64,000 nucleotides of DNA, from assembly GCA_024516035.1 (NCBI GenBank), contig CM044966.1, positions 19,662,576 to 19,726,575 of the forward strand, in the 5' to 3' direction. Below are positions 35,606 to 48,189 of the stretch, piece after piece. The position numbers and the translations under genes were made by a program. How positions within the stretch are numbered: the first letter of the stretch is position 1; each line of letters opens with the position of its first letter. Origin of the DNA: Bactericera cockerelli (lineage: Eukaryota > Arthropoda > Insecta > Hemiptera > Triozidae). Under the pieces are notes generated by a model. The model was not told the origin of the DNA. It saw only the letters and a list, made by a program, of their open reading frames with translations, and did not search any database.

Positions 35606-35653
35606 ATGCTTTTCAGATTATTGGTAAAGTTACTGTTCAGTTTCATTTAAAAC

Positions 35654-35659
35654 AATAAA
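35654..35659 (+). promoter_or_regulatory. polyadenylation signal, copy 3
   Basis: AATAAA about 50 bp after the stop. Confidence 0.6.
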
Positions 35660-35780
35660 ACGGGCCTCCAAGGACAAACTCTAAAGAAATCGAGTAGATA
35701 AAAAATGTAGTTCAAACAGATAAACAAGAACAATCACCAAACATCACTAATATACAGGATCCGAAAAAAAAGAAGCCACT

Positions 35781-36794
35781 TGAATAATCAATTATTATTA
35801 TTATAAAACCTGGTTCCAGGGTTTCACCTGAAACACCATACAATTAACACTGCGACCTAGTAAGATCTATTGTGACCAGGGAGAAAATCTCTCATCCTAT
35901 TTCCCAGTTCTGTGCCTATGACGCCCATCTGGGCTTAGTTGGGAGTGGTTTTCCAATGCTGAACACCCTAAGTCCAGAAACCTGTTCCCTTCATGAGAAG
36001 TGTCAGTCTCTGGATGAGGTGTTTTTGGTTGTGGAGATCTTCGAGATTACTGGATTCGAAAATCCTAAATCTCCTGTTATCCAGCGCCTCACATTCGAAG
36101 AGAATGTGCGTTGCTGTTTCTTCTTCCAGACCACATAGCCTACAATCGATTCATTCTCCTCTTGAGAGTCCTAATCTGTGTAAGTGTTTCCTAAGTGGTC
36201 CGTGGCCAGTGAGTAGGCTCACTATTAATCTTAGTTTATTTCTGTTTAGTGACAGAGATTCCTGAGTAAGTTTTTTGGAGTATCCTGCTAGTGTTAGCTT
36301 GGAGTGTCGCATACCACTGGAGTTTCTCCAAATTTTATTTGCTTCATCCATGACCCATTTCCTGGCACTAAAACGGACAAGGCATTTGGGTATGGCCAGC
36401 ACCGGTTCAGGGCCAGTGAAGCTTTTTTCTGCAGCCTCTCTTGCTAGGAGATCTGCAGCCTCGTTGCCTTGGAGACCACTATGCCCTGGAATCCATTCCA
36501 AGTTTACCTTGTTATGGGTGGCTAGTTCATTAAGTGTTCCAACACATTCCCATACCAGTTTTGACTTAACTTGGTATGCGTCTAAAGCTTTGAGGGCGGC
36601 TTGGCTATCGGAGAAAAAAGTAATATTCTTCCCTTTCCAGCCTATTTCCAGTGCGTGCCTTGCTCCCATTATAATGGCGAAAATCTCGGCTTGATACACT
36701 GTTGCCAGTGTACCCAAGCTTTTAGATTTTCTACAGAAGCCTGGTGCGCAAAGGCCCGCCCCACTGCTTCCACTCATGCGAGGTGAATAATCAA
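35781..36794 (-). mobile_element. 5'-truncated LINE with RNase H (copy 3 flank)
   Basis: A 992-bp insertion (35792-36783) between TGAATAATCAA duplications (35781-35791, 36784-36794). On the minus strand it ends in a (TAA)n tail. Copies 1, 2 and 4 show the empty site; copy 5 carries the same insertion. Confidence 0.8.
35968..36780 (-). pseudogene. LINE ORF2 C-terminus: RNase H and CCHC
   Basis: The minus-strand frame encodes RNase H motifs (E in YQAEIFA, D in FFSDSQAALKAL, IPGHSGLQGNEAADLLA), then a basic region. After an in-frame TGA at 36151 it continues with CRLCGLEEETATHILFEC and stops at 35968-35970. The first RNase H Asp and the RT lie beyond the 5' truncation. RNase H plus a C-terminal CCHC fits the I-group of LINEs. 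Confidence 0.75.
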
Positions 36795-37944
36795 GAAAAT
36801 GTAAATTTTGAAAAATGCTGAAATGCATGTACCATTAAATCGAGGGGGGAAACATTTTTTAACCGAGTTTTGTTTTCCTATCACTGCTAGGGGGGCCTCA
36901 GGAGGGTTAACTTTAGAATATTAAATAGAAAGACACTGTCTATGTGACATTTCGGAAAATAAGCTGACAGTAGAAGTATTTTAAGACAAATTTGAGTTTT
37001 CTACAACCAAATAGGGTCACAGATATTGTACATTACATCTCAGATAATTCAGCAATATTTTTATAAGAAATTAATTTAATTTTTGTAAAAATTCCGTCTA
37101 TTTTTTTATACCATTAGTTTTACCAGGGGAAATTTCAAGGAGTCAACATTTCTAGAAAAAGTGAAAAGGCTATCCGTTTTCGTGTATAAATTGTGCTATT
37201 ATTTATCCTAATTTAAGGTATCTTGAAAACATTGCCGGAGACAAGTACTGCACTCGGTTTTTAGCCTCTTTCTAAATAAATTGAAGTAATATTAGCCCTG
37301 TTCCTACTATGGGCTGAACAATAAGACTCATAGCATTTATTCAGCACAAATTTTACTAGAAAACCAATAGTTTTTAACATAAAAAGAAGTTGACACCTTG
37401 ACACCTCCCCTGGTAAAGCTAATGGTAAAAAAGGGGCATATAAGTTATTTTAAATGGCAAAACATTTTTTAAATAAATTTAACTAAAAAAAATATTAATA
37501 TCTTTAAAAAAAGGTCTCGAACCTCTGATGTTCAATGTACCATTAGACGCTTTGCAATGAATTGTGATATTAAATTTGTGTATCAATTTCGCCCTGAGTT
37601 TGTTAAAATTTACTTAAAATTATATTAGTTTTTTTAATTAAAAAAAAAAATTGTTTTTCACTGCCTTTTTAGTTTCGTAGGCATGAAACAGGAGCAATTG
37701 TTGATGCTTGTGGTCTGTGCTGTAGCTTGCTCATCCCGTAGTATGCTTCCCCTGTGATGGGAGAGAAGTGACTCTTATTTGACAATATTTCCAATCTATG
37801 CGCTTAGTCAACATGAGCGCATCGAAAGGTATCCCTTAAAAACAGCTGCAACCAAATTAAGAATACAAAATTTTGTCGGTACGGGGGATTGATTACGAAT
37901 TATATTTAGCTATTTGTTACCGTTGAGTCACCATTGGCGGTTCA
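36795..37944. other. 3' flank module of copy 3, no gene
   Basis: As after copy 1, resuming directly at the LINE's target duplication. MITE-like element at 37111-37425. The tRNA-Gly-like SINE (37790-37890) has lost its head at GGGGGATTGATTACG. Confidence 0.55.
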
Positions 37945-38222
37945 AATTTAGACGGAGTTGGCTTTGAAGATGGAAATTATTGTAATTATTTTTAATAAAT
38001 TATAATTTTCATGTTGTCAAAAAAAGAAGAAGAAAATCGTCGTGTCACACGTGATGTTAGTACCTGATCTCATATTGGCTCACAGGTTCTATGTTCTTCA
38101 AGGTTTATTAGTTTTTTTTAATATATAAATATCACTATATAATAGATCTGCTTGTTTTTACGCCTGGTGCCACGCTCACATCCCCCATCCACAACAACGC
38201 ATCTAGACATGTATTACTAATA
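37945..38222. repeat. core A, copy 3 flank
   Basis: Direct copy of 9542-9869 in inverse orientation, slightly shortened. Confidence 0.6.
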
Positions 38223-38456
38223 TGTGTACCGGCCTTACGCGTTACATTATGGGGATGTGGACCCGGCCTAACGCGTTACATTATGGGGATGTGGACCCGG
38301 CCTAACGCGTCACATCACAGAGATGTGGATCCGGCCTAACGCGTCACATCACGGAGATTTGGATCCGGCCTAACGCGTCACATCACGTAGATTTGGATCT
38401 GGCCTAACGCGTCACATCACAGAGATGTGGTCCTGGCCTTACGCGTTTCATCACGT
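38223..38456 (+). repeat. 34-bp minisatellite (about 7 units)
   Basis: ACGCGTCACATCAC units, more diverged at both ends. Confidence 0.8.
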
Positions 38457-38920
38457 GTATAGAACCGATATCAGGTTGTAATTAATTGGCTCCGGCATTT
38501 TTTTGGGTGCGAATCACTGAGATCATATAACAAAGAGAAAACCTTGCCTATCTCGAATTGAACAAATTTATGCGCCCAACTTTGAACAGGTGATGGTTCC
38601 TCTTTCAACAAATCTTGGCCTTTGATTGGTTCAATTTATTTGAATTTTTTGTTTACCTCATGCTGTCCCGTATAGCTAAACATCCTTAATTTTCACGTCA
38701 GATACCAAGTCTTATCAACATAAGAAAAAAAGGAAAGTAAAAGAGGAAACAAAGACAAAAATAACTAATAGGTAAGTATGAAAAAAGTAAAAATATTATT
38801 TTAGAAGAATTGGGTATAGTTTAGGTACCCACTCCTTCGCGAGAGAAAAATTACTACAACTCTGGCACTGATTTTGAAAACTGCTGATGGGCATTCGTAG
38901 ATTCCATTCGTAAACTTACA
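38457..38920. other. core-B-like remnant and AT-rich sequence
   Basis: Diverged core B to about 38670, then the stretch shared with 28346-28600. No gene. Confidence 0.45.
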
Positions 38921-38924
38921 CTTA

Positions 38925-39182
38925 GCCAGCGTCGATGGCATGTTGAATACACCGGTTCCCTTCAGAACACCGAAGTTAAGCGACATCCAGCGAGGTTAAG
39001 ACTTGGATGGGTGACCATTCAAATTCTAATTCTCGTGACGCTGGCTTTTCCCGGCCCCACTCAGGCTGGGTGAGGTCAATTTGAGTAGCAGGTTTGTGAG
39101 TTTCCTGCGAATGGAGGGTAAAACCCCCGTCGTGATATGACCATGGCAGTTAAAAGCGACGTTAAACCCCACTTAAAAAAAA
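38925..39182 (+). mobile_element. 5S rRNA-derived SINE, insertion 2
   Basis: Nearly identical to 31897-32175, with a shorter poly-A. Target duplication AAACTTACACTT (38912-38923, 39183-39194). Confidence 0.85.
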
Positions 39183-39194
39183 AAACTTACACTT

Positions 39195-40046
39195 CTTCAA
39201 CCAATAATCAATTTTTTAAAAAATTCTCCACCTATTTTATATTTCCAATAGATTGGGATTGTAGAAGTACGAGTATATTATCAACTAAAATTATAAAATG
39301 AAAGATAAATCATACATCAAGACCAAATTAAGAGAACCACACTTTATAGTCAAGGGCCGAATACGGGGATACATTTCACGGTCGAGCCTGCTCTTCTCTC
39401 TCTCTCTCTGGTGCGAATTAACCTATTTACTGTTATGATTTTAATCATTCGTTTCTTTCATTATTTTTTCTTGGTCATAAAACTAAGGAAACGTCATAAT
39501 GGTGGCTATGTCTTCAGCTTCAATTTATTTTATATTTACATAATTTTGCTCTAGACCGCTAATATTTTAACCTCCTTGGCTCAAATCACAGGGGTTCTCA
39601 AGAAGTATTCGACGAATGGCTCATCTATTTAAAATTTAACTTTTCTTTGAAAACCTGTCTCTCAGCGGAATCTTGAAATCTTCAAGTTAAACAACGTCTA
39701 GCGAATTGAAGACTTCATCATACTGGCATTCTAGTCAAACCCAGGCTGAGTTATGGGAAGCAGGTTTGTGAGTTTCTTGCGAATCGAGTTTAACACCCCC
39801 ATCCTATATAACCATGTAATTGAAAATGATGTTAAACCCTATTCAAACCAACGAAACTTTGTCAATTTACAAGATTGATATTTTTTTTGAATTTTACAAG
39901 TGTTAATTTCTCTTCACCTGACCATTGTATCCATAACAGATCCAACTTTTCCTCTCTAAGTTAATCTCATGCATGCGGAAACTCTGCGCTCTAGGTTCTC
40001 TTGTTATTGCAGTTGTTTTTTTCTTTGAAAAACCTTCACCAATGAT
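39195..40046. other. upstream linker module before copy 4
   Basis: Counterpart of 28850-29710 with a forward SINE 3' domain at 39720-39850. No gene. Confidence 0.5.
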
Positions 40047-40778
40047 CAGGTATATGTCTCACTAGAGGACTCTAAACAGAAAATGTACTAGCTGTAGCCA
40101 AGCTATTTATTTTAGAAAATGAAGTTTTGCCCCAATACCACTCTCACATCACTTTAGGGTACATTACCTTCACATCAATGCCATTCCAGAAACAAAAAAA
40201 AAAAACTTGGTTAGAATTTTACGCTCCAGCTGGGATTCAAACCCGCAACTTCTGGGTCAGGGACTAATGCTTTTAACCAATGAGTCAGGGAGGTTGGCTA
40301 GCCAAGCTCCATGACTCATTGGATACAAAAACAATGGCAAGTTTTATAAATATATGAAAGTGGGGAACTGGTAGGCTCATCCCAACCCCGTCATATCTGA
40401 ATCAATTGCCTCCCTGCACCATGGTCCCATCATTTCTACAGAAAAAGGCACAAATATTTTGGATTTAAAAAATAAAAAAATATTGATATTTTGCTTAGTA
40501 TTTGTGTTATTTTATCACAATTTAGTTAGTATTACAGAATTATAGGACTTGTTAATCTCTTCTTCTTTTTTAATTTGGGTTTACTGTTGCTTTCAACTGC
40601 TAGGTCATTTCACAACCTCACCCTGCCTGGCTTGCGTAGGAATGTCAGCATGACAAAGTCTTCAAGTCTTTAATAATTTGGATGATAATATTTTATTGTA
40701 GTTCTATCATATTCTGAAGATTGATCATAAGCACAGTGAAAGAGACAAATTAAATCATCTGAAGACTCCTACACCATC
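40047..40778. other. 5' flank module of copy 4
   Basis: Counterpart of 1-775. The SINE 3' domain (40570-40680) is internally shortened. Confidence 0.5.
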
Positions 40779-40863
40779 ATGATAACAACTGAAGGTAGCG
40801 CAACACCTGGAGTATGGAGCACCACCCTTATTGAAGTGAATACAGTTCTTGGTTTCTTCGAAG
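40779..40863 (+). CDS. PR-ZnF copy 4, exon 1
   Basis: 85 bp, ATG to GAAG|GTATGG, as in copies 1 and 2. Confidence 0.55.
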
Positions 40864-41281
40864 GTATGGATGTAGAACCTGAGGTAGATGTGTTTTTTAA
40901 GTATGTTTTTTTTTATTGTCTAGCCTGTTTTCAAAATATTATAAATTTAGATTGAATAACAATGGCTGGTGCTATCATAATATGACAAACCTCACGTTGG
41001 CTCAATTGCAGAGTCACTCAATACCAGAACAATAGAATTTGTCAAATCCTTTATGAACTAGGGTTTCCAATCCAATATTTATAAATAAACCCAGGTTCCA
41101 TCAAATTGACAGAACTGGCCATAAGGTTTTTTGAATTCATTTACACAAATTATGGTAAAAGTCTAGTATTGATGAAAAGCTTCATAATACAATTTCTGGC
41201 TAGACTGATTTTTTCCCACAAGAAAATTGTAAACAAAGGTAAATTCTCCCTCTCAGTTTACAAAATGTTGATTCCTTGAAG

Positions 41282-42194
41282 TACGAGGTCTGTCCCGAAA
41301 GTTCGTATAAAAGTGTTCTGGCAACGCTGGAAGGCAAAGTGGGGAGGCAATTTGGGCTATTTCCCCTTCTACAACATCCAAACAATTCTCAGTGTGCGTT
41401 CGATCGCCTTACGATAAAAACTGGATCGTCCCGGTACCTGTGAAGTGACCCCTCTCTCTATCACTCGTCGGCATGGAACTCTCAGTCATTCAAGAACAGC
41501 GCGTCATCATCAAATTTCTCGTAAAACTCGGCAAGAATGGGCACGAAATTTTTAATGATCTCAACCAAGTTTATGGAGATGATGTTTTCAAGGAACCAAC
41601 AGTCCACAAGTGGGTAAAAAGATTTCGTGAGGGCCGAGAAAGTCTCGAAGATGACCCTCGGTCAGGACGTCCTTCCACTTCCAGCACTTCTAACAATGTG
41701 GAAAGAATTCGATCCTGTGTCCTGCAGGACCGTCGTTTAAACCGTCAGACAGGTGTCTGAAGAGCTTTCTTTGAGCAAAACAACTATTTGGCGCGAGAGG
41801 GGCGGTGGATCCTCCACCACGACAATGCCCCCGCTCACACCTCTCTCGTTGTGCGTGAGTTTCTGGCTGCCAATTCGATCATAGCGACTGAACACCCCCC
41901 TTATTCACCGGATTTGGCACCCTGTGACTTCTTTTTATTCCCAAAAACAAAATTGGTGCTTCGGGGGCGGCATTTGGGGGACGTTGAGGCCATTAAAGCA
42001 GCAACGACGAGTCAGCTGAAGAGACTTCAAACTGAGGACTTTCAAGGAGCCTTCAAACAGTGGAAACGGCGTTGGCAGAAGTGCATTGTGTCCCAGGGAG
42101 AGTACTTTGAAGGAGACAAAATTGAATTACCCGATTAATTGTAATATAAAATTTTTATTTCATTTTTATACGAACTTTCGGGACAGACCTCGTA
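41282..42194 (+). mobile_element. mariner, internally deleted
   Basis: A 909-bp element (41284-42192) between TA duplications (41282-41283, 42193-42194), with perfect 29-bp inverted ends starting CGAGGTCTGTCCCG. The empty site in copy 3 reads GAAGTATTATG near 31598. Found in intron 1 of copy 4 only. Confidence 0.9.
41473..42138 (+). pseudogene. mariner transposase, broken
   Basis: The N-terminal helix-turn-helix region (41473-41760) is followed by a frameshift and stop. A large internal deletion then joins SKTTIW to REGRWILHHDNAPAH, removing the first catalytic Asp. The second Asp (HHDNAP) and third (PCDFFLF) remain 34 residues apart, so this is a DD34D mariner. About 400 bp shorter than an intact element, hence non-autonomous. 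Confidence 0.85.
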
Positions 42195-42357
42195 TTATGT
42201 TGTTGAGAATTACAAAATCAGAGCAAAGAATTTTTTTAACTTAAATGAACTCAATTTTCCAATTTCTAGTATTAGAAATTATAAGAAGTAAAATTATTAT
42301 GAAGAAATTCTTGAATAAATCAATGCAAAACTGCCTTGTTTTGATACTATTTTACAG

Positions 42358-42544
42358 ATACCCGTAATGTTTACTTCAATCAAAATACTGTGTATACATC
42401 AAAAATCAAAACCGAAAAATCAGAATCCAAACCAGATATTGCTAATCAGATAACATTGAATTGGATGCAACATTTAAACTTTGCCAAGGACCAAGGAGGA
42501 GAAAATTTGTTGGCTTTCTATTACAGTGGATGTCTGTTTTTTAT
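42358..42544 (+). CDS. PR-ZnF copy 4, exon 2 (PR domain)
   Basis: 187 bp between TTTTACAG and GTAAGC (the donor base shared with copy 3). NWM and ENLLAF intact. Confidence 0.6.
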
Positions 42545-42629
42545 GTAAGCATTGGTAGTAACTAAATCTGTAAAATTTTGCACTATTAAATAAATAAATA
42601 AGGGATATTATTATTATTATTATTAGGTG

Positions 42630-43790
42630 TTATAATGAGGGTTTTCGGTGTGAGATTGTCTCTAACTTAAATTGGAGTTGTTCTCTGTTAAAATTCTCTG
42701 TAATTTGTTTTGCTACGTTTTCTTTCCCACCCGTTTCTGTTCGGATCAAGTTGATGAAGATATCATTACTTACCGTTTTCCCTGTACTTTTAATATCATC
42801 TCCTAGTGAGGCCAGGTCAAGGTTTTCCTTGACTTTCCTTGCCATATTGGCGTGCAACAGAATTTTTGATTTGGATATTCTCACTGTCTGATAATCTCTT
42901 ACCTTAACACTCTTCTTATCTTTGTCTGTGAGAGGCCATGCAGGGTGATTTCACATTATTAACCATAAAAATTTAATTTTGCCATTCTCCTGCTTTGCGT
43001 GATGTCTCTAGGGTTAGTTGTCGACATGTGGGTATTCATTATATTTTTTTCTCATCAATTTTTTCAACAAGTTTTTTAATGTCCTTCTTTGCCTCCTGTG
43101 ACCAAAAAGCCATATCTTGTTTAAAGTTCCTTTTCATCTTTCTTGATTTCACTTTGATATGTTACTCTAAGACTGTACAGTCTAGAAATAGATTTACAAT
43201 GTCCCCAAGGCTTTCTCTGACAGTGAGGTCAGACACCGGGTTTATTCTTCCTCTGATGAGAAAATAAGTGTTGAGTTCCCCTTCTTACCTTATGAAAGGG
43301 AGTGACTCCTGTCCACTTTGACTCTTTTGAATGCAGATTCGGGCATTTCTTGGCATCTAACAGTTTGTTCTAGTAGCTCCCATCGGTTGCACATTCATGG
43401 ATCATATCTCTTACCTTTCTTGTCTTTTCCTCTTTTGTGTCCTTTGTATCGCTCACCATTTGCTGGTCACTTCTTCGTATTCCCTGCTTTACTTTTTCCA
43501 CTTCCCGAAGTGCCTCCTCAGGTTTCATGATGAACTCCTTCAACAGGGATCTGCTTCCAGGGTTCCAGTTTAGCCAGAGCCCCATCTGATCAATCTCCTT
43601 ACACATCGCCTCAACATTCCTTGTGTACACCTCCACGGATCCTCCGCGATCTCCTCATCATACCTGGTGTACCGCCGAACTGCTCATCACTTTGCTCCCC
43701 TGTGCCAGTGTATTGTTAGGATTCCTCATCGGACTTCTAGCACAATGTTTACACTTCACAAAGCTGGTTACTCAGGAATTTGCTGACGCA
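42630..43790 (-). pseudogene. antisense open frames in intron 2 of copy 4
   Basis: Distal frame 42884-42630 and proximal frame 43636-43370. The proximal frame is broken by three single-base losses (about 43637, 43661 and 43711) relative to copy 1. Confidence 0.35.
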
Positions 43791-44038
43791 CGGTCCTGAG
43801 TCCAGAACACTTTCCTAAGTTAGAAAATAATATGATTGTTTATTTTTAATTTTACGAGAAAAATAACGACATTGACACACTTGCTTACGCTTTCCCATCT
43901 CAAACCAAACTCTGTCTGCCATGTATGTGTGTCCCAAAACTGCTGAATTAACTTGTATATCAGTCCTTGTCTTTTTTCATATTTACACTGGACAATCCTG
44001 TATAAAATCATGTTTGTCATCATTTTTCTTGTTCCCAG

Positions 44039-46598
44039 AGTGACTAAAAAACCATTCCTCCCAAGACAGAACTTCTTGTAAGGAACTATAATCATGCTAT
44101 CTGCCGCAAAAGAGAATGCTCAACACTCAATCATGATGAGAATAAACATCTTGATAACACCTGGTTCATTTGTATGCTATGCAGAATTCTGTTCCCTTCA
44201 CTAAACAATGTAATAAAACACGCCAGATTTGCAACAAAACTGGATGTATAATTGCCAAAGTAGATTACAGTAAAGAAAAAAACACTGCTGAAGATTACAA
44301 GCTCTGCACAGTTTCACCTTGTGCATGCAATGGAGAAGCAGTGTTGGGGGATATCAATTGTGAGCCAGAGTATATTGGACATATGGAATCTACAGATGGA
44401 CCTCCTTCAAACACAATTTATGAAACTGAATCCCATATAGATAATATTAAATGTGAACCACAAGATAGTGTACATATAGAATCTACAGATGCATCTCCGT
44501 CAAACACACTTCATGAAACTGAATGTCATACAGATAATATTAAATGTGAGCCACAAGGCAGTGTATATGTAGAATCTACAGACGCACCTCCTTCAAACAC
44601 ACTTCATGAAACTGAATTATTTACAGATAATATTAAATGTGAGCCACAGGATAGAGAACATATAGAATCTACAGATGCACCTCCTTCAAACACAATTCAT
44701 GAAACTGAATTCCACGTAAACAGTATTAAATTTGAGACACAAGGCATTGTATATATTAAACAAATTGCAGCTTCATCAAACACCCATCCTGATACTGAAC
44801 ACCTTATAGATAATATTGAATGTGAGCCACAGGACAGTGAATATATAAAATCTTCAGATGCACCTCCTTCAAACACACTTCATGAAACTGAATTATATAC
44901 AGATAATATTAAATGTGAGCCACAGGATAGTGAACATATAGAATCTACAGATGCACCTCCTTCAAACACAATTCATGAAACTGAATTCCACGTAAACAGT
45001 ATTAAATTTGAGACACAAGGCATATGTGGAAAGTCTCATGCTCGATCAAGCCATTTAAAATCTCACATGAGGATTCACTCTGGTGAGAAGCCTTTCAGTT
45101 GTGAGATTTGTAGAAAATCTTTCACTGAATCTAATACTCTAAAAAATCACACGAGGATTCACACTGGTGAGAAGCCTTTCAGTTGTGAGATATGTAGAAA
45201 ATTCTTTCACTGAATCTAATACTTTAAAAAGGCACAAGAGGATTCACTCTGGTGAGAAGCCTTTCAGTTGTGAGATATGTAGAAAATCTTTTACTCGACC
45301 CATTGATTTAAAAATTCACAAGAGGAATCACACTGGTGAGAAGCCTTTCAGTTGTGAGATATGTAGGAAATCTTTCACTCAATCTGGTCATTTAAATAGT
45401 CACATAGAGTTCACTCTGGTGAGAAGCCTTTCAGTTGTGAGGTCTGTAGAAAATCTTTCACTCAATCTTGGGATTTAAAATATCACATGAGGCTTCACAC
45501 TGGTGAGAATCCTTTCACTTGTGAAATATGTAGAAAATCTTTCATTGTTTCTAGTCGTTTAGAAATTCACATGAGGATTCACTCTGGTGAGAAGCCTTTC
45601 AGGTGTGAGATCTGTAGAAAATCTTTCACTCAATCTTGTAATTTAAAAAGTCACATGAAGATTCACACTGGTGAGAAGCCTTTCAGTTGTGAGATCTGTA
45701 GAAAATCTTTCACTCAATCTTGTAATTTAAAAGGTCACATGAAGATTCACACTGGTGAGAAGCCTTTCAGTTGTGAGGTATGTAGAAAATCTTTCACTCG
45801 ATCCAGTGATTTAAAAAGACACATGAGGGTTCACACTGGTGAGAAGCCTTTCAGTTGTGAGATATGTAGAAAATCTTTGAATCAATTTAGCAGTTTAAAT
45901 AGTCATATGAAGATTCACTCTGGTGAAAAGCCTTTCAGTTGTGAGATCTGTAGAAAACCTTTCACTGGATCTCGTAATTTAAAAAAACACATGAGGGTTC
46001 ACACTGGTGAGAAGCCTTTCAATTGTGAGATATGTAAAAAATCTTTCACTCAATCGAGTAATTTAAAAGTCACATGAAGATTCACACTGGTGAGAAGCCT
46101 TTCAGTTGCGACATATGTGGAAAGTCTCATGCTCGAACAAGCCATTTAAAATCTCATATGAGGATTCACTCTGGTGAGAAGCCTTTCAGTTGTGAGGTAT
46201 GTAGAAAATCTTTCACCGAATCTTATACTTTAAAAAGTCACATGAAGATTCACACTGGTGAGAAGCCTTTCAGTTGTGAGATATGTAGAAAATCTTTCAC
46301 TAAATCCAGCAATTTAAAAAGTCACATGAGGATTCACAGTGGTGAGAAGCCTTTCAGTTGTGAGGTATGTAGAAAATCTTTCACAGAATCTAATACTTTA
46401 AAAAATCACATGAGGATTCACACTGGTGAGAAGCCTTTCAGTTGTAAGGTATGTAGAAAATCTTTTAATAGATCTAATTATTTAAAAAGTCACATGAGGA
46501 TTCACACTGGAGATAATCATTTCAGTTGTGAGATATGTGAGAAGTCTTTTGCTAAGAAATTTCAAATCAGAGAACACTTGAGAGCACATGCTAGATGA
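44039..46598 (+). pseudogene. PR-ZnF copy 4, exon 3: 18 C2H2 fingers, five frameshifts
   Basis: Same order as copy 2, to which it is closest: PR end, C2HC finger, about 8 IKCEP repeats, then 18 fingers ending FAKKFQIREHLRAHAR. Against copy 2 it has two extra A near 44047, a lost T near 44228, an extra A near 45199, a lost G near 45405 and a lost A near 46066. Most are in homopolymers. The copy cannot encode one protein as written. It lacks the finger expansion seen in copy 2. Confidence 0.75.
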
Positions 46599-46646
46599 AA
46601 GATTTTCAGATTATTTGTAAGGTCTCTGTACTGTTTCATTTAAAAC

Positions 46647-46652
46647 AATAAA
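46647..46652 (+). promoter_or_regulatory. polyadenylation signal, copy 4
   Basis: AATAAA about 50 bp after the stop. Confidence 0.6.
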
Positions 46653-47767
46653 ACTGGCCTCCAAGGACAAACTCTAAACAAATTGAGAAGATAAAAAAAT
46701 GTAGGTCAAACAGATAAACTAGCACAATCACCAAACATTACTAATATACAGGATTCGAAAAAAAAGAATTTTATAGAAAATGTAAATATTGAAAATGCTG
46801 AAATTCATTCACCATTAAATCGAGGGGGAAACATTTTTTACTGAGTTTTGTTTTCCTATCACTGCCAGGGTTGGCCTCAGGGGGGTTAACTTTAGAATAT
46901 TAAATAGAAAGACACTGTCTATGTGACATTTCGGAAAATAAGCTGACAGTAGAAGTATTTTAAGACAAATTTGAGTTTTCTACAATCAAATAGGGTCACA
47001 GATATTGTACATTACATCTCAGATAATGCAGCAATATTTATATAATAAATTAATTTATTTTTTGTAAAAATTCCGTCTATTTTTTTATACCATCAGTTTT
47101 ACCAGGGGAAATTTCAAGGAGTCAACATTTCTAGAAAAAGAGTGAAAAGGCTATCCGTTTTCGAGTATAAATTGTGCTATTATTTATCCTAATTTAAGGT
47201 ATCTTGAAAACATTGTCGGAGACAAGTACTGCACTCGGTTTTTAGCCTCTTTCTAAATAAATTGAAGTAATATTAGCCCTGTTCCTACTATGGGCTGAAC
47301 AATAAGACTCATAGCATTTATTCAGTACAAATTTTACTAGAAAACCAATAGTTTTTAACATAAAAAGAAGTTGACACCTTGACACCTCCCCTGGTAAAGC
47401 TAATGGTAAAAAAGGGGCAAATAAGTTATTTTAAATGGCAAAACATTTTTTTAACAAATTTAACTAAAAAAATTATTAATATCTTTAAAAAAATGTCGCG
47501 AACCTCTGATGTTCAATGTACCATTAGACGCTTCGCAATGCATTGTGATATTAAATTTGTGGAGCAATTTCGTCCTGAGTTTATTAACATTTACTTAAAA
47601 ATATATTATTATTTTTTTTTATTAAAAAAAAATTGTTTTTCACTGCCTTTTTTGTTTCATAGGCATGAAACAGGAGCAATTGTTGATGCTTGTGGTCTGT
47701 GTTGTATCTTGCTCATCCCGTAGTATGCTTCCCCTGTGATGGCAGAGAAGTGACTTTTATTTGACAA
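46653..47767. other. 3' flank module of copy 4, no gene
   Basis: As after copy 1, with the MITE-like element at 47090-47406. The 114-codon frame at 47379 is chance. Confidence 0.55.
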
Positions 47768-48008
47768 CTAGCGGGCTGTCGACCGCTTTGCGGGCCGAGG
47801 CATGGCCGTAAAGCAAAAAATCCGTTTTCGCCAATAGCAGATGTTGTAGTGGGAATTTCGAAAAATCCCGTCTTATTGCACATCTAGTTTATAAGACAAA
47901 GCTACCTACCAAAATTCAGTTTCCTAGGACCTACCAGTTCGGAGAAACAGTGATGAATGAGTGAGTGAGTTAGTCAGTCAGTGAGTGAAACTCTTTTATA
48001 AGTATAGA
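47768..48008 (+). mobile_element. short retroposon-like insertion (RTE-tail type, tentative)
   Basis: Copy 3 reads TTTGACAA|TATTTCC without it. The 241-bp insert starts CTAGCGGGCTGTCG and ends with (GAGT)n/(CAGT)n and CTTTTATAAGTATAGA, a tail style seen in RTE-related short elements. No clear target duplication. Confidence 0.4.
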
Positions 48009-48009
48009 T

Positions 48010-48172
48010 ATTTCCAATTTAGGCACTTAGACAACACGAGCGCACCGAAAGGTATCCCTGAAAAACAGCTGTAACCAAATTAAGAATACAAAATTTTGTC
48101 GGTACGGGTGATCGAACTCGGGACCTTCCGCATGGCAAGCGAGTGCTTAACCATTGAGCTAATCGCGCGCTC
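48010..48172 (-). repeat. tRNA-Gly-like SINE, copy 4 flank
   Basis: Same as 22245-22400, with both Pol III boxes present (box B GAGTTCGATCACC). Confidence 0.6.
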
Positions 48173-48189
48173 TATTTTATTGTATCCAT

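Noticed and set aside
36275..36694. Plus-strand frames over the LINE
   Set aside because: Shadows of the minus-strand RNase H frame.
47379..47723. 114-codon frame in the 3' flank of copy 4
   Set aside because: Not kept in the equivalent flanks of copies 1-3.
48100..48172. tRNA-Gly gene (minus)
   Set aside because: Stems do not pair well and the same piece recurs as a SINE head with a shared body.
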